A stretch of DNA of 64,000 nt, taken from NCBI GenBank assembly GCA_905250125.1, contig CAJNOL010000050.1:264604-328603 (forward strand), in the 5' to 3' direction. A model generated the notes under the pieces. It made no database searches. It had not been told where the DNA came from and saw nothing but the letters and a program-made list of their open reading frames with translations. Numbering within the stretch: position 1 is the first letter of the stretch; every line of letters starts with the position of its first letter. This document shows, in pieces, positions 1 through 16,838 of this stretch. Both the position numbers and the translations under genes were made by a program. Source of the DNA: Rotaria sordida (Eukaryota; Rotifera; Eurotatoria; Philodinida; Philodinidae).

Positions 1-977
1 AAGTTTTTCAAAACGATAGTATTCATTTGATGTCACATTTATTCTCGTACTTATTTATCGTTTCTATTTTTTCTCTTCTTTTCTTCTCGTTATGTGCAAG
101 GACAATTATTTTTCCTCGATCTGTACTCTATTTACTAGCTGTCATCGCTGTTGTTATTGTTATCGTATAGAATATAGCTCTTATAAGGAACAGGAAAAAA
201 GAAAAAAAAGAAAAAAACGATCTTATTAAAGTTGTTTTTGAAAGTTAAATCAAATATTTTTGAAAATATCAAATTTATATTTTCTTTTTTGTTTTCTTAT
301 AACTGATAGTGTGAAATAAATCGAATTTAATTTAGGATTAATATAATCATATTACCATATTGACTTACTTTTCAATAACAATTCGAGATAAAACGTATTT
401 ATATAGGAACTCAGAACTGTAAAACAACAAAAAACAAGAAGCTATGACGCATATAAAAGAATAGAGACATCAATCGGTCAATAAAAAAACCTTGTTGGTT
501 ATATCAGAAAAAAAAATAGTTCTATCTACGCTTAATGATACAAGCAGAAAATAAATTGAGGCAAAACAGTCGACTTGTTGAGATAGAACAACAATAAGAA
601 GGGTATCAGTTTTTTCTCTGTAAGACAGACAGATAAGATATTTCGTTACTATTTATTATATACAAATGAATATCAAATTTATTATTATTATTTTTCACTC
701 ATTGAACTAACGAGTAAATAAAAATGTAAATTTAACATAACAGACATTTCAGATTCTTTGGTTAATTTTTTTTGCTTATCTTTTTATCATACATTTCAAA
801 CCATTGTGTTCTACAGAAAAACATTCGGGTATACACAAACGCAAAAAAAAGGATGGGATTAAAGAATATAATCTTGTTTGAATATTGCCTAAATATCATA
901 GGAAATAAAAATATCGATAAAAAATAATAGATTTGAAAAGAACAAACAAAACAAATACACTGTATGGTTATTTTGTT
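1..977. other. Intergenic, left edge
   Basis: AT-rich sequence lying 3' of the YME1L gene. It contains runs of A and T but no open frame of note and no recognisable gene. Part of it must be the YME1L 3' UTR. Confidence 0.6.
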
Positions 978-5461
<4,484 letters not shown>

Positions 5462-5796
5462 AGATTGAACAAAAAATGAAGTACATTGCGAACATAGCTA
5501 AAACAAAACATGATCATTGACATATTATTAACTCATGTTTCTTCATTTTCTCACATTCGTTGGTGTTGCAAATGAATTCATCTACAAAACATACATATGC
5601 CTAGAGTAGTACATAATAAGGTTGCTAAAAATGCATATTTCTATGATCGATGTATTTTTTGTTTTTTTATACACACAAAAATACGAAAAAAGAAAAAAAT
5701 ATATAAATAATATAATTAGATAAACAAATCCATAAACAGAAAGAATAGAAATTACAAGTTTTTTTTTTTTGTTTTTTTTATTTTACAAAGAATTGT

Positions 5797-8700
5797 TCAC
5801 AAAAGTTCTAGAAGATGATCAGCTTCAAGTAAAGCTTCATCAATTAATGCAAATGTATCAACAACATCATTAGATTCATTCGGTTTGAGTAATTGATTTT
5901 CATCATCTTGATTTGGAATATTTGATAATTGAGATTCCGTAGTTCGTTTAGAAGGAGAACTTTTACTATCGGGAACACTTAATGGTATTTGTTCAATACG
6001 TTTTGTTGATGTTTGAGAAGAAGTCATCATTGGAGCTAAAGGTCGTTTAATAACAACTGATGGTGGTTGTCGTGGTCGTGGTATTTTTGTTGTTGTTGAT
6101 GACGATGATTGCAAAGAGGGTGCAACAATCAATTGCGGTGTAAAACGTGGACGTACAGAGAAAGAAGTTACTGGTTGATGTGGCACCAGTGTAGTCGATG
6201 AAGAGTTTTTGCTTTGAGAAATTCTTGCATTTGATTCATCGGTTTGTTTTGCCGAATTTTTATCATGACTCGATAATAATGAAGATGAATGTGTAGGTGT
6301 ATTGAGGGATGAGATCTCTTGATGAAGAGAAGATTGATGTTGTGATAATGAAGTAGAAATACGTTTTGATGGTGGTGTATCTTCGATTGTTGTATCTGGT
6401 GCCGTACGTTTACGTTCATTAGAAGATGATGTAATGACATTACGATTAGTAGATAAATTAATATTCGTATTATCCATTGCAGTTATTGAAGTAGAACAAA
6501 TAATTGATCGAGGCGGAGAGATTGGTTTTTTCTGGAAACGTCTAAGAATAAATAATAATAAATTTTATTAATGTAAAAAAAAACAACAATTCAACAATCA
6601 ATATTTACTCAATACGCATTGTTCGACGTTCAACATCTTGTAACAAGGCTAATCCTAGAATATTTTGAATTAATATAATCCTACGATTACATTAAACTCG
6701 TGCAGTTTAAAAAAGAAAACATCGAATTAAGATGGTCACGATCGATATTAACATATAATGGTCATTAATCTAATGCATCTCATGTCAAAAGAAATAAACA
6801 TTAATAAAAATTGCAAGATATGTTTTCCTTTTGAATCCCTATCTAAATCTCACTTAACTACTTGATAGAAAAAAAAAAAAAACGATCAAGAGCCAATATA
6901 ATGAGGGGATAAGACAGGAGTCTTTGTAGCTGTCGTTGTGCATGATTGAACATATATACAGGCAGTTTGATAATTGTTAAGAAGAGAAAATAGTGTAGGA
7001 AAGAATATTAATATATTGAAATAATAGCAAGTAGGATGAATAAATGTAACACCAACGAACGTACCCGCAGATGTCTAAAATAGAAAAAAAAAGAAGAAAA
7101 TATTTTTGTTAAGAGTATTGTTGTTTTAATAATCAATTGACCTTTTCTTCATTTATTGATATGGAAACAGAAATAGGTGCGTTTCCACTGGATGTTTTTG
7201 TTGCGGCCAAACGATCACGTTTTAATCGTATTGGTTTTGTATCATTTGTTGACGTTGTTTCTTCTTTTGATGACATTAATAACAAACGATTAGTAATCGA
7301 AGATGTTGAACAAGCAAATGGAATGTCAACAGCTAAAACAAAGACATTTTGCTTTTAATTATTGACGTTTACGGACAAACATTTTTCTGAGTCTGATCCA
7401 ACGAAGAAAAAACAATAAATTAATAGTAATAGGAATCAGTTTGAAAAAAAAATGTAATATTTGATTAGTTTGGATCCACATATATTGTTTCATCGATGAA
7501 AAACAAGCATCATAACGTTTTAGTCTGGCTGCAAGAATACCAAGCTATTATCGTCGAGAAGAAAATTCCAAAATACAACTGCTCTAAACTTATGTTTGCC
7601 ACTATATGTCTGTAAACATTCTATTTTCGTTATGATGGTTTATCTAATCCATCAAAATTTCAAGATTTAGAAAAACGACATGCATGACCGAAAAAAAAAC
7701 GAGAACAGTTTTATTTCAGAGATTCCATTTCTTTTATATACATATAAATTTTTTTCTATACTTGGGTCAATTATTCGTTTTTTCAATAAACTAGATGATA
7801 TATAGTGCATATGAATAATAACATCGATTGAATCAATACTAATAATTTATTATTTTGTCTTAGTTGAATCAGATTCAAAACAAAATTTTCTCAATGTTTT
7901 TCTTAGTAATAAAAGAATTCTTTACTTGATTTAGAATCTTGTTTAATTTTTTTTGTATCATTTTCTTGTCCGACCAAATCAATGTCAGCCTTTTTATCTT
8001 TTTCAGATGAAACAACAACACGATTTGATGATGATGAGGATGATAATGTTGTTCGAACAATTTTTCGCTTTGGAACAGAAGTTGTTTCAGCAATAACAAC
8101 ATTTCGGTTAACACCTAATCGTGATTGTGTTGTTGTTATTTCTTCTTGATTGGCGTCTGGAGAATCTGTAATTACACTACGAATAGTGGATTTATTCAAA
8201 CTTGGATTATTATTATTAGTATTATTGTTGTTGTCTGATAAATTCTTATCATCATTTGATTGATTAATATCCGACGGTACCGCAATACGACGTGTAATCG
8301 TTTCAGTTTTAAGTATGGGTAACGATGTGTCAGAATTTGATGATGATGATTCGATTGTATTAATTGGCATGACTAATTGTGTTTCACCTAGATAAAGAAC
8401 TTTTCCAAAAGAAAAAATTCAAATAGACATAAAACTAACTGATTGTTGGTTGAGAAGAATTGATATTAGCATTAGAAACAGATGTTGTTTGTGGTATTCC
8501 AATAGAAGGAGTATTATTAACAATAGATTTAGTTGCATCTTTTTTGATAAGATTTGTTGATGTAGCTGCAAATAGAAACAAACTACATAATTATATTTAA
8601 AAAAAATAATCTTCTTACGTCGAATTATTGATGTATTTCGTAAATTCATTCGTGGACGTGAATGAATAAATGTACAGTCAAGTTTCAAACAACCCGTTGC

Positions 8701-9046
8701 TGTATTTTCATAGAAACATAATATACCATTACTGATCATTGGACGCTAATAAAAAAAAAATAAAGATTCTCGATAAAATATATAATTGTGATCATATACC
8801 TGAGCAGTACTATGACGAAATGGACAAGCAGGTTCAGGACAATTACCACGTAGCCAAGCTGGACAGATAACGTTACATGTTAAAGCTAATGGACTATGTC
8901 GATATGTACATGATGAACCCTATGAAATACATTATTTGATAGATTTGATATTACATCAACTTCAACAAAAAAATCAAACAATCATAACATACTTTTGCAC
9001 AGGATGATGTAAGAAAATAAAAACAATCTTCGTTCGATTTATACAT
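5797..9046 (-). CDS. ZC3H11A: ZC3H11A-like CCCH zinc-finger protein
   Basis: The family associates with the TREX complex and mRNA export in the nucleus. Exons on the minus strand are 9046-8993, 8919-8800, 8745-8619, 8565-8440, 8387-7926, 7332-7142, 7074-7065, 6654-6609 and 6541-5797; they sum to 626 aa in a consistent frame. Three CCCH fingers occupy the first hundred residues (C-x7-C-x5-C-x3-H, C-x7-C-x4-C-x3-H, C-x8-C-x4-C-x3-H), and the CFYENTATGC stretch parallels the third finger of human ZC3H11A. The middle and C-terminal parts are Ser/Thr/Asn-rich, low-complexity and basic. The end (..EADHLLELL) resembles the Leu/Glu-rich human tail. One exon is only 10 nt long (7065-7074). The start is the first ATG, with an ATTTTAG acceptor-like site 19 nt upstream. 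The gene is divergent from IGF2BP. Confidence 0.88.
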
Positions 9047-9760
9047 AATTCTATTTATTTTCAATCTAAAATATTTTGAACAATAATAATTTATTTTATA
9101 GAAAATGCAAACAAGAACAAAAGAGACAATCATAGTAAAATAATTCATTAAGAAAAATATGCTTAGTGGTTGATGTTTACACATTTATATATATATACAT
9201 ATTTATTCATTTCTATTCGTATTGACGTATTATTTATACCAATCATAATTAATATATGCAAAAAAAGAAGTGGCTCCATCTCTTTGTTTGTTTTTTATTT
9301 TGCAGTTTATTTTCTTATCAAAAATTTCTTTTTTACTTATCTATAGAATAGAATATAAGTAAACAAAACATTTTAAAATCTATTCTTCATTCAAATTTAA
9401 TCAAGAAATTCAATTTTTTTTATTTGCTTGTTTACATAGTTGATTGTGTTCGGCATATTTTTTTTTTCTTTTTGCCTTTAATATTGTTTCTGTATATGTA
9501 TATGTCTTGTACAAGTAAAGATAGTTTCTCTATCTTGCATTCTTTATTTGATATCAAATATTAATTTCATTAAAATAATTCTTATTTCATTTTTTAGATC
9601 ATTGGTGGTGTTTCGTTTTTGTTTTAATTTTCTTTTGTTTTTCTTGATCGATTCTTATTGCCCTCAACATCAAATACATAGATCTTACTGTGATTTTTTT
9701 CTTTTCTTCTGTCATTGATATTAATTCCTTGAGACTTAAAATCTACGATATTTACTTCAA
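9047..9760. promoter_or_regulatory. Shared intergenic region between divergent ZC3H11A and IGF2BP genes
   Basis: These 714 bp separate two start codons that point away from each other, so the promoters or 5' UTRs of both genes must lie here. It is T/A-rich. A CATTTTTTAG acceptor-like site near 9590-9600 could end a 5' UTR intron, or accept a spliced leader, for the plus-strand gene. No conserved element is evident by eye. Confidence 0.5.
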
Positions 9761-10958
9761 ATGGATTACGCATACGGACAATCTAATGATTATCCATTAC
9801 GGTAAAAAATTTTTGTTTTATTTTATTATTTATTTTATTTAATATTGTTTATTTTTTCATAGAATTCTTGTTCCTAGCGATTCTGTTGGAGCTATAATTG
9901 GTAAACAGGGTTCAACAGTTAAACAAATCAAACAAAACACACATGCAAAGTCAATATTTTTCATTGATAACAAAAAGGTTGAATGTATAATTATTTATAG
10001 AATTGATGTGGATAAGAATGAACCATCAAATATACAAGAACGTGTGATTGCTTTTCGAGGTCAACAAGAAAATTGTGTTCAAGCATGTCGAGAAGTACTT
10101 CGTATTATGTATGAAGATGCCAAAAATAAAAATAAAGCAAAGTAATAAAAAAAATACAGATTATTTCAAAGTTTTCTTGATTTGAAATATGATGTTTTTT
10201 TTTTCATATCAGTGAAATTATATTAAAAGTACTTGCACATAATAATTTTATTGGACGGATTATTGGTAAAGGTGGTAATATAATAAATGCGATAAAAAAA
10301 GATACTGAGACAAAGTTTGTTTAAAAAAATGATTCATTATTTGATTGTTTTGATTTGTTTTTATCTTCTTAAATAGTATTACTGTATCAAGTATAAATGA
10401 ATTAAATTCATATAATGTTGAAAGAATAATATCAATAAAAGGTGAATATGAACAACAAATACATGCACTTGAAGCAATCTATGGTAAATTATGTTTGGCT
10501 TATGAAAATGATAATGCTCGGTCATGGAATTATTCAACATCACCGTATCATCAACAACAACAACAACAACCATTAATGCAACATTTTCCTCAACAAGCAG
10601 TTATGATGGCTACAAGTGCTAATGGTGGTCCACCACTATTTCCTACACATTATGCTCAACAGCATCAATCGATAATTCAACACACACCAACAAGTAATAG
10701 TAATAATTCATCGAGTAAATATATTGAACAACCAACACATCCAACAGCAATATATCATCAACCTTATTATGTTAGTTAAATATAATTTGAGAAAATTAAG
10801 AAAAAGAAAAACAAATTTATTTATCTAATTTTAGCCACCAATGTTTCCTGTTTCAGGCCCGTATTATATGTCATATCCACCTACGGGTCATATGGTTCCT
10901 CCCTATCCTCATCAATATGGAAATGTAGCAACAAATGTAAATGGAAATCTTAATCATC

Positions 10959-10989
<31 letters not shown>

Positions 10990-12338
10990 TTCTCAATCGA
11001 TTGTACAATTATCACAAAATGCATCAGCAGCTATGGAAACTGTTCATTTATATGTACCGAATACGGTGATTGGAGCTATTATTGGTACTAAAGGTCTTTT
11101 TATTAAAAGTATTATTAACAATTCAAATGCATCAGTTAAAGTAATTGACTACTCAATTATAATTTACTCTTATTGATAATCATATTTATTATTTAGATTA
11201 GTCCATTGAGTCCACATGAAGATCAAAATAAAATAATCGATCGACAAGTAACAATATCTGGAACACCTGAAGCTCAATGGAAAAGTCAATATTATATATA
11301 TGATAAAATTCGACAAGAAGGTTACATCATTTTTTTCCTATATATTGGGTGAACAAAACGTTTCTAGACAAGATGTTTGTTCACATTTGACATGCTAGAA
11401 AGTATACTTTGGACAAGTCAACAGCTATGAGTTAGAATGCTCTTTTTGAATATGGGCTTAGAAATTTTGTTCGAGAGTAGAAAAAATAATCTTTGAAAAG
11501 TCCCAAAAATTAGTTTGGACGGAACTTTTAGGTCGACGTTTCCAATAAATATGTTTGTCTACTTGAAAATATTTCATACGAGTCAAAAACTATAATTCGC
11601 GACCAGAACTTGAATATAGTGTTCGAAACGTTGTATCTATTTTTGTTTAAAAGTAACGAAGAACTTTTTGAAAGATTTGAAAAATTATTTAGCCAACAGG
11701 TTTTTGTTTATCCTATAAAGTCCTTTTCCGAACATACTAAAAAAATTGTCGAAATCGGTCTTTTTGTACAACGAACACTTCTCTACAAAATATAATATTG
11801 AACTAAGTTGTGCTCTCTAGTTTATCAAACGTGAACAAACATCTTGTTTAAAAACTTTCTGATCGCCTCTTATGTATCTATGAAAATCATGAAAAATAGA
11901 TTCATCATTTTCAGGTTATGCCGGTGATGATGAAGTTCGACTACGAGCAGAAATTTATGTACCTACATCATTAATCGGACGTTTAGTTGGTAAAGGTGGA
12001 CAAAATGTAAATGAAAGATTGATGCTTTTTTTTGTAATATGAATTAAGACGATTTACTTTTTTTTCTAGGTTCGTCAATTACAACAATCAACAGGTGCAA
12101 TTATTAAATTACCAGAAGATTCACAACAAACATCAGCAAATGAGGTACCCGTTAAAATTATTGGTCCTTTTCAAGCTAGTCAAGTAAAATCATTATGTTT
12201 TCTTTATTATTCCATAAATCTTTTGTTTTGGTTATCTAGTTTGCTCAACGACGTATTCAATCGATTATTCAAATGAGTCGTGATTCAATCAATACATCAA
12301 ATGAAGATATTAACAATAATAATAATAATAATAATAAC

Positions 12339-12370
<32 letters not shown>

Positions 12371-12545
12371 TAATAACAATAATAACAATAGCGAACAATC
12401 AAATAAGTCGAATAATCTCAATGAGATATCGACAATTGTGAATGGAAGTACAACTAGTGATGATGCTGTTGTTGCTTCTAGTACAATACGAAATTCTGAT
12501 GATAGTATCACAGCAATGGATGAAAAAAAATCTAGTGATGAATGA
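9761..12545 (+). CDS. IGF2BP: IGF2BP/Imp-type RNA-binding protein with four KH domains
   Basis: The family binds mRNAs such as IGF2 and actin mRNA and controls their localisation, stability and translation in the cytoplasm. Exons: 9761-9801, 9863-9949, 10001-10141, 10213-10314, 10377-10770, 10835-11140, 11197-11320, 11915-12006, 12070-12183 and 12240-12545, giving 568 aa. KH1 carries GAIIGKQG right after the N-terminus, KH2 follows directly with GRIIGKGG, KH3 has GAIIGTKG and KH4 GRLVGKGG. The KH1-KH2 and KH3-KH4 pairs are separated by a Gln/His/Pro-rich linker with a poly-Gln run, the vertebrate and fly layout. There are no N-terminal RRMs, as in Drosophila Imp. The tail is a long poly-Asn tract then Ser/Thr-rich sequence. 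The intron at 11321-11914 is long and holds an inverted repeat. AATAAA at 12577-12582 is a likely poly(A) signal. Confidence 0.93.
10954..10989 (+). repeat. CAA repeat coding for poly-Gln
   Basis: An in-frame CAA array within the linker between the KH pairs of the IGF2BP gene. It encodes an uninterrupted Gln run, and a shorter CAA run lies at 10551-10568. Confidence 0.85.
11360..11855. mobile_element. Fold-back (inverted-repeat) insertion in IGF2BP intron
   Basis: The segments 11360-11402 and 11813-11855 are inverted copies of about 43 bp with only a handful of mismatches; both include ACAAGATGTTTGTTCAC. They flank about 410 bp with no coding capacity. The intron is near 600 bp, whereas its neighbours are 45-75 bp, so the element accounts for the extra length. 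It looks like a MITE or fold-back element. Confidence 0.7.
12310..12390 (+). repeat. AAT/AAC repeat coding for poly-Asn
   Basis: About 27 AAT/AAC codons in the last IGF2BP exon encode poly-Asn. The mix of AAT and AAC codons suggests an old or selected array rather than a recent perfect slippage tract. The opposite strand reads as poly-Leu, which I take as a shadow. Confidence 0.85.
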
Positions 12546-13270
12546 TGAAATTATTTTATCAAAGAGAGTTTGAACAAATAAAGTGCAATAGAAGAAGAGA
12601 GAAAAAAAAAGTTCAACTTTAAACAGCATTTATTATGTATGTTGTGCCCAACACAAACTCGGTGATAAAAATAAAATCTTCCTTCTTCTTGTTTTCTTTT
12701 CTTTCCTTAACTTCTGTGAGATTCTAGATTAGACATGGAAACTCATAGAAATCGCTTTTCATTTCTTTTTATCTCGACAAAAGTCGATGAACTGGTGTGC
12801 GTGTATGCGTGTGTGATTCATTTGTTTTACTTTTTTTTCAGCTTGTTTTATCGTCTCGTGTGTTTGCTGTGTGTGTGCGTGTGCTGGCTTGTTTGTTTTG
12901 TTTTGTTTTTTTTTTAAGCGCATCCGTCGATTTTTCTTTTATTTTGAGTGACGGACTTCAGCAATGCATACGCGTGCGTTGTTTAGGGTTTTTTTATACT
13001 ATAAGTGGAGAACACGATCTGAAAAACAAAAGAAAAAAAACCATGGAAAATAAAAACAAAAACGAGATAATGATGTATTGTTGTTGTTTTTTTTTTTATA
13101 AATGAAATTTAAAAAAAAGAAGTAAAATTTTGTTATTTGGTATCAGTATTAAGGATGAAAAAAAAAGAATTCAAATATAAATTTGTCTGGATCTATGTCC
13201 AATTGGTTGGACTCATTTTTATAGAATGGAAAAATGATGGTTTTGTTTATCACTTTCATCTAGATTTCTA
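12546..13270. other. Intergenic: IGF2BP 3' end and upstream of the OB-fold gene
   Basis: Holds the AATAAA of IGF2BP at 12577-12582, then TG-rich sequence around 12795-12890 and T/A-rich DNA. Open frames here are low-complexity (Cys/Phe/Val-rich) and I do not believe them. The sequence ends in TTTCATCTAG (AG at 13262-13263), an acceptor-like site just before the next ATG. Confidence 0.55.
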
Positions 13271-13675
13271 ATGGCTGCTTCATGGCTTTGCATTAATGAA
13301 CTTTTCAGTTCCAATGCTAGTGTTATTTGTATTGTGGCTCGTATTCAATCAATCAATTCTATACAACGAACTCTCATACTATATGATAATGATGATAATA
13401 CTTTGCATGTCTCGTTTGTCAATCTTCGCACACCATCTGATATTCAATCATTAGCTTTATTACCAGGTCAATATATTCAAGTTTATGGAAAAGTTATTCG
13501 ACAAGGTGCTAATATTATTCGAGTTGATGCTCAAATTATTCGACAGTTAGGCATTGATCTTGATATAAATGAATATATAAAAGGTTTAATTCTAATGCGT
13601 AATTATATGGCAAATGTTGATAGTAATGGTGTTGAGAATGTTGTAGATATAAATATAAATCATGTCTTTGGATAG
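13271..13675 (+). CDS. Small OB-fold protein, TEN1/RPA3-like
   Basis: A single-exon 134-aa protein. Its size and pattern (alternating hydrophobic strands, LILYD, then LLPGQYIQVYGKV, then a terminal helix) match a small OB fold. The closest families I can think of are TEN1 of the CST telomere/replication complex and RPA3 of replication protein A. The strand-then-GIDLDINEYIKGL ending fits TEN1 slightly better. Both are single-stranded-DNA-binding complex subunits, which suits its neighbour POLE2. The stop codon (13673-13675) overlaps the POLE2 start (13662) by 14 nt in another frame. A TCATCTAG acceptor ends 7 nt before the ATG. The family call is inference from pattern, not from an alignment. 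Confidence 0.6.
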   Translation: MAASWLCINELFSSNASVICIVARIQSINSIQRTLILYDNDDNTLHVSFVNLRTPSDIQSLALLPGQYIQVYGKVIRQGANIIRVDAQIIRQLGIDLDINEYIKGLILMRNYMANVDSNGVENVVDININHVFG

Positions 13676-16600
13676 TACAATTAAATCGAATGTAGTAACT
13701 GCTTTTCGTTTACGTGGTCTTGATTTGAAATTGTAAGTAAAGATTAGAAGGATATTTCAGATAATCTTTTGTTGATTTTATTCAGTGATGCATCACAATA
13801 TTTAGTTGAATTAGCTTCGACTGTTCCATCAGCTTCGTTAATCTCTTGGCTTGATCAACTTATTGATTTATTGACAAAACGAAATCGTATATTTCTGTTT
13901 TTTTCTTACTACGATATATTATTTCATTTTTGTTTTCTCTATAATAATCTAGTTTCATCATCAACTGTTGATAAAACACTTTTGACTAATGTTGTTCAAG
14001 AATTAAGAGCTCAACTTTCAAATGATTCACAGTTTGTATCATTATCATTTAAAGATTTTTATATCTATCAAAACTATTCGTGTACTTTTTTTCAAATTCT
14101 AGTAACGAAGCTCTTTTTTCAGTTCTTAATGCATTTTCAATGCCAAAATTTATATATTCAAGATCAATGAAGAAATTCATTGAGTATTTATTTATCTTCT
14201 TCATCGGAAAATATTTCATTTCGAATAATTATAATTCTTTGTAGAAAAGAAATCGATAATGATCTGTTTGGAAGTGCTCGAACACGTTCGGAAGTATTCT
14301 GGGAACGATATGATTTGTTGTCACAAGTAAGAACATATATATATAAGTTTTCTTGCCATAATTTATTTTTTTTTTTACAAAAAAAAAATTAGCGAACATT
14401 AAGACACGACGTCTTTTCACAAGTCAATTTAGCATCGGTATCAACAAATAAAGTACAAAAATATCAGGTAAAAATTTATTCAATAACAAAATATGATCAA
14501 AGTATTTATTTCTTAGTTGAAAACTATCGAACATTTATTGGCTGCTGGTTCTAAATCGGAAAAAGTTGTACTACTTGGAATGTTGTCACAGTTACATGAG
14601 GTAATGATGCATGTCGAAAATAAAATTATTAATGAGATAGATAAAAAAATTTAAAATTTTACATAGACAAAATATGATCTACAAGATCCAACTGGTGTCA
14701 TTTCACTTAATCTAGATAATGCGGTATGATGTATTTTTCTATTATTTTGATTTTTGTATGAGATTTTTTTTTTTTTTGGTGTTTCTAGACATTTCATCCA
14801 GGCTTTTATTTTGAAAATTGTTTCGTCTTAGTTGAAGGACAAATTGATGATGGAATATTTAATGTATCAGGTATCTAACCAACGCAATTCCCCAACTGAT
14901 CTATGAATATACTGAAAAGAGTTTGTGTCCTTAGCTTATTTCTATGGGAATACTGCACTTTTATAGAATCCTTTCATAATGAATATTGTGGTTCTCTTCA
15001 GGAAAATCAGAAGAACTTATTTTCGACTTGAAAATTTGCATAGCTACAGGTTTTAATTAGAATAGTTTCTTATGAAAGTTTCAGACCTTTTCATTATTCC
15101 TATTCTAAGATAAAGCTATGGTGAAAGTGTCTTTTATATCGTTCATAAACACTGGCGGTCTCGATGTTCATATTTTAGGATAGAAGCAAATTAAAAGACT
15201 TGGAACTTTCACAATACACTACTCTCGTTAAGACTTGTCTCTATGCAAATTTTCGAGTTGAAATTCGAAAATCAGTTTTCCTGAGGGGGCCACATGATTC
15301 ATTAGATAAAGTACTGTAAAAATGTAGTATCTATGCAGAAATAAACTAAGGGCGCGAACTCTTTTCAGTATATTCAATAGTTCATTTGGATCTATATATA
15401 ATGCACATAGTCTCGATTCACAATTTTCTCGAAGATCGAACGAATGTATGATAATATCTTAATTTTTTTTTCTCATTCATAGGCATTGGTTTACCACCAC
15501 CAGAATCGGCACAAAGTACAAGGTTTGACAATTATGATTGAATTATTTCCTGGTTACACACTTTTTTTGATTGAAAAATGATTTTAGATCATATTTTGGT
15601 GAAATAAATATAACAGGAAATACACATGATCAAAGTGCAAAAACAAAGATTCGACTTAAGGAAATTGAACAAAAATCTGATGATGCTTTTGTCTTTCTTT
15701 CTGATGTTTGGCTCGATGATAAAAAGGTAAATTGAAGATAATTAGAAGACATTCAATGTTTATCCTTAGTTTATTTTAGGTGATGGAACGTATCGAACAA
15801 TTATTTGATGGATTTGCCGATCAACCACCATTTGCATTTATATTTTGTGGTAATTTTCTTTCACGACCAACGGCTAATCTATATATCAATGATCTATCAG
15901 GTAGTACTTTTTTTTCTTGAAATCTAAATAAACTGTTCCTCAATTTTTTTTTCTTATTGCAGATGCTTTTAAAAACTTTGCTAAGCTTGTTGCAAAATAT
16001 CCAGATATTTGTGAACGTGCTCATTTTATTTTTGTACCTGGTCCACAAGATCGACATGCACCAAAAATCTATCCTCGGTTTATTAATTTTTCTTGACAAA
16101 AAAAAATTCAATTAAAAATATGAATCAATTTTAGAGCACCGTTTCCACCATCAATCAATGATATATTAAAAAAACGTATTCGTCATCTTCATCTTGCTAC
16201 AAATCCTGTTCGTCTTCAATATTGTACTCAAGAAATAGTTATTTTTCGTGAAGATTTATTACAAAAACTTTGTCGTTACTGTATTAAATTACCTTCGGAT
16301 AATTTGCCTATGCATGTAAGATCTTTCTCATTTTCATATCATGGTTTTGAAAAACAAAATCATTTTTAGCTTTGTCATACACTTGTTACTCAAGCACATT
16401 TATCACCATTACCTGTTTATATGACACCGATCTATTGGTCATTTGATCATGCACTTCATTTATATCCATTACCAGATTTAATTGTTGTTTGTGATAAATT
16501 CAAATCGATTACTGATACAATTGCCGATTGCACTATTATTAATCCAGTAAGTAATAAGAATTCTAAGAAAAATGAAAATAAAAATATATTTTATTCGAAT

Positions 16601-16689
16601 AGGGTTCATTTGCAATTAATAAATATTGCTTCAAAGTGTATTTACCTGCAACACGTGAAATCGAAGATAGTCAGATTACTAATATGTAA
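13662..16689 (+). CDS. POLE2: DNA polymerase epsilon subunit 2
   Basis: The B subunit of the leading-strand replicative polymerase epsilon in the nucleus. Sixteen exons: 13662-13732, 13786-13886, 13953-14031, 14103-14183, 14245-14326, 14393-14467, 14517-14600, 14667-14723, 14789-14870, 15483-15522, 15588-15726, 15780-15900, 15963-16077, 16135-16315, 16370-16546 and 16603-16689. Phases agree and give 523 aa (human 527). Matches to the family include the N-terminal TAFRLRGLDLK, the OB-fold stretch VVLLGMLSQL then LQDPTGVISL, and the inactivated calcineurin-like phosphoesterase region: VFLSDVWLD, FIFCGNF, FVPGPQD, TNPVRLQYCTQEIVIFRED. It starts inside the end of the upstream OB-fold ORF. AATAAA lies at 16762-16767. 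The intron 14871-15482 is ten times longer than the others and contains a fold-back element. Confidence 0.96.
14901..15380. mobile_element. Fold-back element in POLE2 intron
   Basis: The left end (14901 onward) and the right end (reading back from 15380) are inverted copies: both give GAATATACTGAAAAGAGTT and then CCTTAG.TTATTTCT. Homology continues, with indels, almost to the centre near 15145 (for example CGAAAATTTGCATAG on the right against TGAAAATTTGCATAG on the left). The arms are therefore about 230 bp each with a very short loop. It has no coding capacity. Confidence 0.8.
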
Positions 16690-16838
16690 ATTGTCATTTA
16701 GATATATATATATATATATGTATGTGAAGAGAAAAATAATATTTTTCTTTTTTTGTTCGTGAATAAAAGTCTGAACATTTCCATTTTCATATGCAATGTA
16801 ATTTGTTAGATTCTTTTTTTTTGTAGATTTAGTAAATA

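Noticed and set aside
12269-12511. Poly-Leu frame on the minus strand
   Set aside because: Mirror of the poly-Asn codons of IGF2BP.
12735-13105. Two overlapping plus-strand open frames rich in Cys, Val and Phe
   Set aside because: Composition follows the TG/T-rich DNA. They lie between the IGF2BP poly(A) signal and the next gene and have no splice or family support.
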